A stretch of DNA of 64,000 nucleotides from Seminavis robusta. Its lineage: Eukaryota > Bacillariophyta > Bacillariophyceae > Naviculales > Naviculaceae. The stretch is from assembly GCA_903772945.1 (NCBI GenBank), contig CAICTM010000289.1, positions 1 through 64,000 of the forward strand, written 5' to 3'. Within the stretch, counting starts at the first letter, position 1. Each line of letters opens with the position of its first letter. Both the position numbers and the translations under genes were made by a program. The notes below the pieces were generated by a model, which worked only from the letters and a program-made list of their open reading frames with translations, searched no databases and was not told the DNA's origin. Shown here one piece after another: positions 23,364 to 34,900 of the stretch.

Positions 23364-26300
23364 CTAATGGAACTCGGTTGGGTCGGTCCAGGCATCCGCA
23401 TCGGATTCCTTTTTGTAATGCTCAAACAAAGTTTTGGGTTCCAACGCCACCATGCCTTCCTTCTTGTACTTGTACATGGCATCCGAGAAACACTTGACCA
23501 AGTTCATATTGGTCAAAAGAGGGACACCGTAGTCTACCGCTGAACGACGCATTTGGTAGTTGTCTTCCAAACGCTTCGACTTGTGGGTGGGAATGTTAAT
23601 GACGAGACCAAACTCATCGTTCTTGATCATGTCAATCACATTCGGTTCCGAGGTCGAGTCGCCTTCGGTGGGGTAGGCAACCACCTTGCAGGGGACACGG
23701 TTCTTCTCGAGCACTTCGGCAGTGTTGCGGGTGGCGTACAGTGTGTAGCCCATCTCGTGCAGCTCCCACGCAGAGTGAGTAAACTCGGATTGAAGAGTGT
23801 CCTGCACCGAAACAAGAATGTTCTTCTTGGGGAGCTTGAAACCGGTAGACATCAAACTCTTCAAAAAGGCTTCTTCCTTGTTGGCGCCAAAGCAGGCAAC
23901 CTCTCCGGTACTCGCCATCTCCACTCCAAGGACAGGATCAGATCCACGGAGACGAGTGAACGAGAACATGGGAGCCTTGACTCCAACGTACTGGCTGGGG
24001 CCGTCACAGTTCTCCAAAGTAGGAAGATTCATATCAGATGTGTCTTCATCCACCATGGCGCGAGTGGCAGCTTCAATGTAGTCAACTCCCATAGTCTTGG
24101 AGACAAAGGGGAATGAACGAGAGGCACGCACGTTGCACTCAATGCACATGACATCAGTTCCCTTGGCAACAAACTGAATGTTGACGGGGCCGGTAATGTT
24201 CAAGCGCTTGACAATCTTCTTGGCAGCATCACGGACGCGGAACTTTTGGTAGGCACTCAAGTCTTGGGCGGGCAAGACCAAAGTAGCATCACCAGAGTGG
24301 ACACCGGCATTCTCAATGTGCTCGTGAATGGCAGCAGCAATAATCTCTCCGTTCTTGCCGACACCATCGAATTCAATCTCCACAGCACCTTCAATGAAAT
24401 CAGAAATGACAACTGGCTTGTCGGCGGAAACCTCAGCGGCTTCGGTCAAGCAAGCGCGGAGCTGTTCGTCGCTCCAAGCCACGTTCATGGCAGCTCCACT
24501 CAGGACGTAGGAAGGACGGACAAGAACAGGGTATCCGACATCCTTGGCAAAGTCCAAGGCATTGTCGACACTGGAGAGTTCACGCCAGCGAGGTTGTTGG
24601 ACTCCAATCTCATCCATGGTATCAGAGAACTTGAATCGATCCTCGGCATTGTCAATCATGGCAGCGGGAGTTCCAAGAAGCTTGACACCAGCTGCGTCCA
24701 AAGGCAAAGCAAGACCGTTGGGGATCTGTCCTCCAACACTGACAACAACACCGTCGGACTTGTCACGGTTGTAGATATCAAGGACGCGTTCGCGGCTGAG
24801 CTCCTCAAAGTAGAGACGGTCGCATTCATCGTAATCAGTAGACACAGTCTCGGGGTTGTAGTTGATCATGGTCGACTTGTATCCCATTTGACGGAGGGAT
24901 CGGATGGCACTGACTCCACACCAATCAAACTCGATGGAAGAACCAATACGGTAGGCACCACTTCCCAAAACAATCACACCACCATCGGCAGAGTCAACAT
25001 CACTCTCGGAACCGTGGTAGGTCATGTACAGGTAGTTGGTATCGGCGGGGTACTCGGCGGCAAGAGTATCGATTTGCTTGGTGTGAGGCTCAATGCCCAT
25101 GCCGATACGCTTCTGGCGGACAGTGTCTTCATCGGATCCTCCCTTGACTGCGTGGGAGATCTGAATATCAGAGTATCCGTTCTTCTTGGCTTCGAGCATG
25201 AGGTCGCTGGACATCTCATCCAAAGTGACCAACTCCATCTTGTTCCATGTTTTGACAATGTTTTCCAATCGGCGCAAGAACCAGTGGTCAATCTTGGTAA
25301 TTTCATGGATATCAGAGACGCTCAGGGTCTTCTCGTGGAGAGCCTGGGCAATGGCAAAGAGACGCTTGTCGGTAGGAATGGCAAGTTCCTTCTTCAAGTC
25401 CTCCATGGTTTCGTAGACGTGCTTCGGCTCGAATCCAGGAACGGCGGGGTCCACCATACGCATGGCCTTTTGGAGAGTCTCTTCGATGGTACGTCCAATA
25501 CTCATGACCTCACCAACACTCTTCATGGCAGATCCAATCTCCGTGGAGACACCTTCGAACTTGGACATGTCCCAACGGGGGATCTTGGTGACGACGTAAT
25601 CCAAACTGGGCTCGAAGCACGCTTGGGTCTTCTTGGTGACGGAGTTGATGACTTCAGTCAAAGGAATTCCCAAGCACAACTTGGCGGCGACAAAGGCCAA
25701 AGGATAACCAGTGGCCTTGGAGGCGAGGGCGGACGAACGAGAGAGACGGGGGTTGACCTCGATGATGCAGTACTCGAGCGACTCTGGGTGAAGGGCGTAC
25801 TGAATGTTACACTCTCCAACAATTCCAAGATGGCGGACAACCTATTGTTCGAATGAAATCAGGGCGAAGAAAGGGTGAGTAAATAATGAATGATGAACGC
25901 CAACGGCAGCAGTATCCAACAACGTGTGCGCAGCGTGCGTACCCTGAGAGCAGTCTCACGGAGCATGTGGTATTCTTCGTTGCTCAAAGTTTGAGAAGGA
26001 GCCATGACGATACTGTCTCCAGTGTGGATTCCAAGAGGATCAAAGTTCTCCATGTTACAGACGGTGACACAGTTGTCCATGGTATCACGGACAACCTCGT
26101 ACTCGACTTCCTTCCATCCCTTCATACTCCTCTCGACCAAGATTTGGGGAGAGGTACTGAGGGCCTTGTTTGCCATATCCCTCAAGTGGTCCTCGTCGTG
26201 GCAGATACCACTTCCCAAACCTCCCAATGCAAAGGCAGAACGGATCATGAGAGGGTATCCAATCTTCTTGGCGTGTCCGATAGCCTCATCGACAGTGACG

Positions 26301-28412
26301 GCAGTGTAGGACTCGGCAATCTTTTCGTTGATCTCATTGAGCCTGTCACTGAACAGCTGACGATCCTCGGTATCAATGACAACAGGCACGGGGGTTCCCA
26401 AGACTTCGACTCCGTACTTTTCAAAGATTCCGTTTTCGAACATTTCGACGGCGCAGTTCAGTGCAGTCTGCCCTCCCATACTGATGACGATACCATCGGG
26501 CTTTTCCTTCTTGATGACCTCTTCGACGAAATCAGGAGTGACGGGCAAGAAGAAGACGTGGTCGGCCTTGGCGGCGGACTTGTTGTCCATGTTGGTTTGG
26601 ACCGAAGCAATGTTGGGGTTCATCAAGACAACCTCCATGCCTTCCTCCTTGAGAGCCTGCAAACAACCAAAAAGTGAAAAAGCGTGAGCGCGAGCCTTTC
26701 ACGGAAGTGTTAGGGTTAAGGATTTGGTCAGCATTTTTTACGAACCTTGATGGCTTGACCTCCCGAGTAATCAAACTCTCCGGCCTGTCCAATAGAAGTA
26801 CCACCGGATCCCAACATGAGCACCTTCTTGACATTGGGCTTTGGTGGAGCGGGCTTTCGTGTAGGAAAGATGATTTTGTCGAGGGGTTTTCCGCATGCCT
26901 CGAGGAATACATCAAACATGAACTCGGTATCGGTGGGCCCGGAGTTGGCTTCGGGGTGGAACTGCGCAGTGAAATACGGACGAGTCTGATGGGCAATACC
27001 CTCGTTACTTCCATCGTTGGCGTTGGTAAAGAGAGTCTTCCACTCGTCCCTCATGGTTTCCGTGTTGATGTGGAATCCGTGGTTCTGAGGAGTAATGTAG
27101 CACTCTCCGGTTTGGTGGTTGAGCACTGGCTGATTCTGTCCACGGTTTCCAAATGGCAATTTTTCGGCGGTACCTCCAGCGGCCAATCCAATCAATTGAT
27201 TTCCCATACAAATACCGTAAATGGGCTTGACTTCTTCGTCAGGGCAGGAAACGACCTTTTTGAGTTCTTCGACGGTTGCCGTGCACATATTCGGGTCTCC
27301 GGGTCCATTGGACAAAAAGAGTCCATCGTACTTGTGCATTTCGGCGGCGAATGGGTAATCCCATGGCACGACGGTCAATTCAACATCTCTGCGCACCAAT
27401 TGACGAATGATATTGTACTTCATTCCCATATCGACGGCAATGACCTTGTGCTTGTTTCCTTTTCCGTACACTTTGGGTTCCTTGAGGGAGACTTCTCCCA
27501 CAAGATGACGGGCATTGGGATCTTGCATTTTGGAGAAATCCGGGGGAGGGGCATTGAGGTCGACTTCAATGCGTCCCAACATGGCACCCTTTTCACGGAT
27601 TTTCTTGGTCAACATACGGGTATCGACTTCACAAAGACCGGGAACACCTTCTTCCTTGAGCCAATCTCCCAAACTGGAGGTGGCCTTCCAATGACTGTAA
27701 TGATGGGAGTAATCCTGGACGAGGATACCGGTGGCATGAATTTTGTGCGACTCAAAATTGGCAGGCAACCCAAACTCGTCCATTTCCGTGCGACTGGGGA
27801 CACCGTAGTTTCCGACCATGGGAGTGGTGACGGTCAAAATCTGTCCCTGGTAGGAAGGATCGGTCAAGTTTTCGGGGTATCCCACCATTCCAGTGGCAAA
27901 GACGACCTGTAATCATAATCATAATCAGAGCAGCAAAAATCATATATTTGTATTGGTGAGTTGAGATAAAAATCAAACAAGGTGTCCAAAAATGCAGCAT
28001 GGAACAATTTTTGGTGTTTCATGACTTTCAGCAAAAGAATCACAGTAGATCATCAAAGATAGACATTTTCCATTTTATATCATCAACACTTTCAACACTT
28101 GCACTCCATCAAATCCATACACAACAAAACAATCAAAAATGATTTTCATGACCCATTTTTGGTTCCGTTTTTTATCATTTCATTAATTTTTTTGCTTACC
28201 TCACCCTCCACAGATTCATGACAACCAAAAGACTTTGCCGTCAAAGTGGTTCCATCTTCCAAGTGAAGCTTGGCCAACGCCGTGGGAGGCGCAGCGTCAT
28301 CTCCACTCTGAGTGGCAAACGAGCGAGAAGCGGAAAGTCCAGCGCGGCGAGTTGTTTGGCTACCGTTGCGACCGGCAACCGAGAAAATGGGGCGAAGCAT
28401 GCTCGTACTCAT
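23364..28412 (-). CDS. unCPS: Mitochondrial glutamine-type carbamoyl phosphate synthetase, single chain
   Basis: Four exons: 28412-28200, 27906-26746, 26656-25943 and 25841-23364. All introns are GT-AG and phase 0, and the product is 1521 residues. Residues 1-40 ([16 protein letters not shown]...) are Arg/Ser-rich with no acid until Asp38, a mitochondrial presequence. Next comes the small-subunit part with a class I amidotransferase: Cys in GICMGNQ near 301, His-Glu in AQFHPEA near 386. Then two ATP-grasp halves begin with [20 protein letters not shown] (near 435) and [19 protein letters not shown] (near 985). The C-terminal regulatory domain starts near 1365 ([14 protein letters not shown]). 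It makes carbamoyl phosphate from bicarbonate, 2 ATP and glutamine or ammonia; in diatoms the mitochondrial form feeds the ornithine-urea cycle. There is no aspartate transcarbamylase or dihydroorotase part, which argues against the animal-type pyrimidine CAD enzyme. The usual His after GIC-x-G is Asn here. Confidence 0.95.
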
Positions 28413-31400
28413 GATGATGTGCGTGATGCAATCAAGTAGTTTTTCTTGGTTTTCTTTTCTTTTTCAATTCAGTTCACTGCAATGCAATAGAAATCAATCA
28501 AATTGGCTGTATTTGATTGATTGACTTGACTCGATTGACTAGACTTGAAATAGAGACAACAGAAAGAGAGAAAGCTGAGAGAAGTTTGAGGCTTTCCAGG
28601 TGGCTCAAGAGGAGATTATGGCAAAGCTTTTATTTTATTTTTTCCAGGGTGGTCTCTTTGAATTTTAGTTTCCTCTTGCTTTCTCTCGTATCGTAGGGTT
28701 GCTTTCTCAATTGCATAGAAGAAGGCTACCCAAAATTAATTGATGGCGAGAAAGATCCCGAGGCAGGTAGACAGATGCGTGGTTTCGGCAAATGCAAAAT
28801 CTTGGCTCTTGAAAATGCCAACAGGCCATTGGTGGACTTTGTCATTTCGCGTTCGCGCCAATGTCCGGCAGTTTCATTGCATCATACTTGACAGCCACTT
28901 GATTGGGTGGAGTCAAAAAGAGTCAAGAAAGATACTTAACAAAAAGACACCACATCGACATCACCATGTCGTCATGGCTTCCGGGAAATATCAACCCTGC
29001 TTCCGAGTTTCAAACTGCTGGAAGACTTTGGGAAGCATCAACCATCGGAGTAGACAAACTCCCATACGGTAGTCAGGGTTCGCAACATGTTGTTCCCGTA
29101 TGTTGCGTTTCAGCGTTAGTGACATGTCCATGGATGACGTGTCTTTCTGTAAACTCTGGTTCGACTGTCACTCGATGACGGTCGAACAGATCGAACCTTG
29201 CTGTACTGGTACCTTCTATGTAGACTAGTAGCTAGAGATATCTATCATAGAAGCCAGGCTCGGTTATTGTCAAGATACTGTGCCGTAAGTATGCAAATGC
29301 CGATCTTATTAGCTGCAGGTGCTCTCATCGACCAAAGACCACATGCATCACTCAATCTTTCGATCAACTCTCGAGATGTTTGCTTCCGAGAGCATGGCTG
29401 ATCATTCACTCGAGGAGCGAGCAGAAAGAATCATTCAGCCATCCTGGACTCATGGCTGGCTGAGACGAGCGACAGGACAGGAGAGTCTCGTATCTCTCGA
29501 GATGCATCCATCGTCTGTGGTGAAATCATGCATCGTCTGAAAGAACCACCGCTGCCGCCAGATCTTTTGTCGTCGTCTCTCTCTCTTGGGTTGATTGAAT
29601 CATTCCTTTCTCGGAGCGATATGTGATCCATTCGCTCATCTTGCTTGCTTTGCCTTGACCAAGATCCCTGCCTCGTCCTCAGATTCGCTGATTGCAACCC
29701 TGAAGTTATTGCTACACTGGTTCGTCCTACTGCTAGTACATGTACCGTTATTGTTGTACCACAGTGCAACACAAGTCATCCTCGACACAGGGGAGATGAA
29801 TGAATGAATGAAAACCAGAAGGCTCTCCAATCAAACTTGACACCTCCACAAAGCAAGAGGGTTGAAAACGGCATGGCCCAAACTCTTCCACTGTCGTTGC
29901 CGTGCGTCCAGCATTGATTTGTGATTGTATTGTTGGATATCATTCTTGGTGATGCATGGAAGCCTCCTACACAAGCAATTGTTCTACTGTATCGTCAAAC
30001 AGGGTAGCAAGATGTTCTACTAGCTAAAGGGGGGTCAGCTGATTGTCACGGTACCAGTAGCAGTTCCTGGTATCGTACGGTGCTCGGGTGACTTTTATCA
30101 AAAAGCTATTTTAGATGATTCGCAAGAGGGATCCGAAGCATTAATTGAGTTCCCCGAACCATTCTGACTCAGATGCTCAACTACGGATCTTTTCACCCCA
30201 TTTTGTTGAGGAGTTTTACATCACGAGGTGTACAGTCGATGATTGTACGGCAGCTTCCGCATGGAGTTCTGCATCTCGTCAAGGCACCAAACCACACCCA
30301 GGTTGCTCGCACCCCTTCTTGAGACTTCGTCTCGATGCAATTGCATTCGGATGAAAGCATGAAATCGAAATCCCAGCTGATACGCTGCTGTCGGAGTTGT
30401 CAATATCATCGCTGCTACACCCGGCTATCGCTAGCTAGCTAGCTACTAGATGCTTCTTGAAACTTCATCTTGAGCATGAGGGAGTCTCCCACATCTCATG
30501 TCTGGCTGGGAGCGAGACTTGGCAGGTGAGTGCTGGATCTTCTCGTGATTGTTGAGAAGGCAACCCTGTCAGGCAATGGCCGATGAAAAGGCCTTGCTCT
30601 AGCTAGCTAGCTAGATAGTCTTTTCTTGAAAATGCAAGTATTGCATTGATGGTCAGTGCCAGTACGTGGCCGTGCAAATTCAACCCATTTTTGCAGATGT
30701 TTTCGTGCTGTTTTACTCTTGGGTGCTTGCAATTTTGATATGGTTCTGTTGGAGTTCCTTTGTCTGATAGGAAGAAGAAGAGGAGGAATATTGCCTTGAT
30801 TCCAGGTGTTCCCTACCGTATATCTAGCTAGCCCGCCCCCATGATGCTACCGTAGCTTGCTTGGAGCTGGATACCTTTGGATATGGCAGCAAGGATCGGT
30901 AAAAGGCAGCACTGGCTGGTGACCTCTTCCTGCCTCCGATAGATGCATCGGGTCTTTGGGGCAGGCCAAGGAACACTTCTCTGAAACGGGCAAGTGAAGC
31001 TATTCAGCGAGGACCCCAGGCAGCCTTTCAGCCACTGGTTGACTAACCAACCCTGGGACCAGAGGAGTGAGAGCACCTTTGCTCTGGCAGCCAATCGAAT
31101 GGAATATTCAAAGTACAGCTTTGTCAACTCACACATGCTCCTTTTGCTCCACTTCCACACCTCCACCTATCACAATGCATCCACCATTCCATGCTATGGA
31201 CAGAACGCTCGACTGGTCCACCCCTTTCCGAAGATGGACAGAGGCGATGAATGGCTGGCTGCCAACAACAGCAGCCAACAGGCCACTGCTGCAAGCCTCT
31301 CGGCAGTGGCCTTTCCTCGTTGGGAACATACTTTTTGATCCCAAAACTGAAGAAGCTAAAGGTTGCACACAGGTGCCAGCCCCAAGGCCACCAACGCCTT

Positions 31401-31970
31401 CAAACACCTCCTAGCTACACTACATTACAGTGTAGTCTACACGTAATTTGAAGGTCATTGGTGCTCGCTCCTTTCAGACAGATTTAGTCTAGCTAGCTAG
31501 ATAAGGGTGTAAACACAGCTTAGCCAACTCACTTCCTTACCGAGTTGAGTGCAGCTCATGTTCCGACTGCCTGAATTGGCGATGGGACGGCTCGCATCCC
31601 TCTATGTAACTCTAAAGCTTATTCCTAGCTAGCCAGCAGTTAGGATTCCCACGGCCATCTCTGCTCGAAGCAGGTCGACTCCTCATTTTTGCGAGCACCG
31701 CAACGCTCACTGACGGATGGGACGTTGGAAGCAGTGGAACGTTACTCTAGTAACCAAGGAAGTCTTTGTCTTTGGGCTTGGTCAAAGGCAATTAATAATA
31801 AATGCATTGGCATTGTCGTGTCCTGATCAGAAGAATCCAACAGGTGCCGTAGAACTGATCCAGGATTGGGCAAGGGGTTCCGGCAGGATCAACAGCTAGA
31901 GTGATTACTGTAGCTAGGTGAATTGGATTGCAACAAACTAAAACGCTCACTGCTTCAGCTCGGTATCACC
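28413..31970. other. Gene-poor spacer of about 3.5 kb
   Basis: No gene I can support firmly. 28450-28700 is likely the promoter side of the synthetase gene. ATG 28966 opens a 70-residue frame (MSSWLPGNINPASEFQTAG) with a protein-like start that loses that look after LPYG; it could be a first exon or a stray. The rest has short ctagctag runs and a region rich in ttggc/gccagc near 30840-31420. A sequence near 31430 (tacattacagtgtagtctac) is partly palindromic. Confidence 0.4.
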
Positions 31971-34900
31971 ATGGTTGCGACGGGCAAAGCCGAGCCCAAC
32001 AAACGGCATGATAAGGCCCCAGCAACGCCAACCACGCCTGTGGAGAAGCCGGTCAAAATCGTCGTAAAACGAAACGAAGCTGCGGTGGCATCAGGAGCGG
32101 GCATTATTAATACGGAAACCGGCGTTTCTCGCCCGAGTTTCCATCCTCCGATTCCTCAGACGTCATCCGCTGTCCGACTTGACCTAAGTGGATCGGCGAC
32201 ATCTGCTTTTCGTGTTGTAGAGCCGAGAGAAGGGCGCCGAAAGTCATTCACTCCCACGTCCCTGCCCGTAGCACCTCGAGATGTCCCTCGTGGAGCCATG
32301 GTGCGGCGGACATCCTCGGACGATTCAGGTCTTGTCGCAGTTAGCAGACGTATCAGTGCGCAGCTCAACACAAAGCCAATCACTCCAGTTCCCTTAGCTG
32401 GACGGAGCATGATTGCTCCCCCCAAGCCAACAACATCATTTCGTAGACAAGGACGATATTCTGGTCCCGCAGACGCGGCGATCGAAGACGCATCTGCAAA
32501 CAACAGCTTCTCGTCTCCTGGACCAAGTGAAGCGACTATTAATAGCTCGAACACCAGTACTGGGATTGTCAAGGTTACTCCCCGTCACTTGATCACTAGC
32601 AACAAACAGCGCCACAGTCCTATCAAGGAGACACCGAATTCTCCATCAACTCCCGTCATTGCCAATACGTCGGGGTCGGGGTGGCTACAGCATCAGAAAG
32701 AACCCTTTCAAAGAATACTCCCTGTATCGCCACCCGTTAGTCCCCGACAACACATGCTCAGCGGTATGACACTTCCGCAAGTACAAACGAGTCCAGGACG
32801 ACCTTGTCAGAGTCCGCCAATGTCACCACCACTGAGCCCTTTAGAGTTGGATGGAAGCATTGTTGCAAGTATAGATAGCAGTGATTGTATGGGTCAACAC
32901 TTATCCGGCCCCAGCACGTCGCCTCCCATGAGTCCCTTTCAAGCCGATGCCATGCTAGCCAAACTCAACAAGGACGCCCACTTAGTTCCAGTGTCTCCTC
33001 CGATAAGCACGCTGAAAGTATCCTGCAGTCCTAGTATGATGGAATCTGCTTTGTCGATTCCCTTACCAATGACCCCCACAACACCGTCATCAGGGATCAC
33101 TCCAACACATCCGGAGAAACCTAGACATATCATTGATCGAGTGCAGCCCCGGGACCTCGTTCCCAAGCACGATCATCAGGACTCCAGCAATAAGACGAGG
33201 CAAAAGGAGTCAGCATCGTCGCCAAGACCCATGTCACCGCCCTTATTGAATAGAACGAAGATTGCCAACAAGAGTGCGTGGCTCCAGCATTCAAAAGAAC
33301 CCTATCAGCTAGAACAACAGGAGATCATGGCGCAACACCACCAACAACCCACGTCGCCGCCCATTAGTGATGCCAACTTTGTCACGTCGTCCGAAGTTGG
33401 GGCTGCTTCAATGGACCTAATGACGATTTCACCAACTTCGTCCTCCAGGCCAACTCTGAAAATGACAAAGACATTGCTGGAAGAGCTAAGACAATCGCAA
33501 ACCGGCAAGGCAATTTCACGCCAAAAGAGGAAAAAGAAGAAACGCAAAGCTTCCAGCAGTCGCCGAGAACGTCTGCTGATGTCACAGCTCCACAACGCAC
33601 AGCAGGTGGTGCGTATTATTTTGAAAGGCACTGGAGATCCCAATATTGAATCTATGGATTTTGGTCCTCAAGCGTGCTACGAGGCCATCCGGGTTTACGC
33701 CTTGTTGAAAATTGAGAGCGAAGGCTGTTTAGCACAATTGAAGAACTCCAAGCAACAACTCAAAGAGCTTTACTGCGAGTGGAAATCTTTGCGAAAGGAG
33801 ATGCAAGAAGAACATCACAACAGAGCGTCGCAAGCTAACACCATCGTGACACACGATTCCTTAGCTGTGCTGCAACAGTTGCTGAGCGACGATGAAAGCA
33901 TTTACATTGAAGAGGACAACACCATGGACAATGACGACTGCGCAACGGTGACGACAAAAGGAGCAGCCAGCTTTGCCATGTCTGTCAAAGTTGATCAAGA
34001 AAAGGACTTGGTTAAAGCTATTGGGACTCTTTACAGAGAAATGCAACACGAGTTGGAAGACATGAGGTCGGTTTGGCAAGATCAACGGGCACAGCAACGA
34101 AAAAGACAGCTGGAGGGGGAAAAAGAGAGGCGAGTGGAAGCGGATGAGGATCCGCTGTTTCCACCAGCCAGGCTGGACGACAATAACAACCAGAGCTCCA
34201 ATAATTCTGATCATGCTGAGAAGCAGCTTCCTCCGATAAACCCGCTTGAAGAGAATGACAGCTTTTTGCTCGCAAAGATCGAGGAACTGACGGCTCAGAT
34301 TGAAACTATGCAAAACGACCGAGTCATTCTTTCAGGGTTCATGGATCAATTGGCGCAAGAAGTAATCCGTGCGGACGCTGCTGAGAGTCACTTCGAGGCC
34401 GACCTGGGGATTGCCAAGGGGACAGTTTTAGTCCATCCCGAGGATTGGACAACCTTTGGTGACACGTTCCCAATCCATCGTGTCAACGAGTTGGACGAAG
34501 AAGCGAGTGTTAAAGATGGCGGCGATGCTGTGGGCAGCCCATCGCTCAAAGAGAATGACTTAGCGCATCCTCCAGACACCAACACGCCAGACGACTCGAC
34601 GGCAGAACAGAGTTCCAAGGAAAAGGCCTTGGAACAGGAAGCATTTACAACTCCAGTCAAGTCCAACCAGTCCAACATTCAGAAGGAGAGTGTATGGCGG
34701 AGGTCGGGGCAGTTCCACGCATCTTACGACAGCGATGCCGATATGAATTTACCCGTCAACTTGCCTAGGAGCAGAGGTGCATCTTTTGATCGGGACACAC
34801 CTTCGGATATCCATGAAGAAGATCTAGGAAGCAAGCTCGAGGAAAAACTCAACAAACTGCAAATATTTCGAGAAGACAAGGACGAAGATGACGATATCAA

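Noticed and set aside
24246-25856. Long plus-strand open frame of 536 residues
   Set aside because: It is the antisense shadow of the fourth exon of the carbamoyl phosphate synthetase; its Gly/Val/Leu-rich, domain-free sequence mirrors the real gene's codon use.
26674-27912. Plus-strand open frame of 412 residues
   Set aside because: Antisense shadow of the amidotransferase exon; it runs through both splice junctions of the real gene and has no domain of its own.
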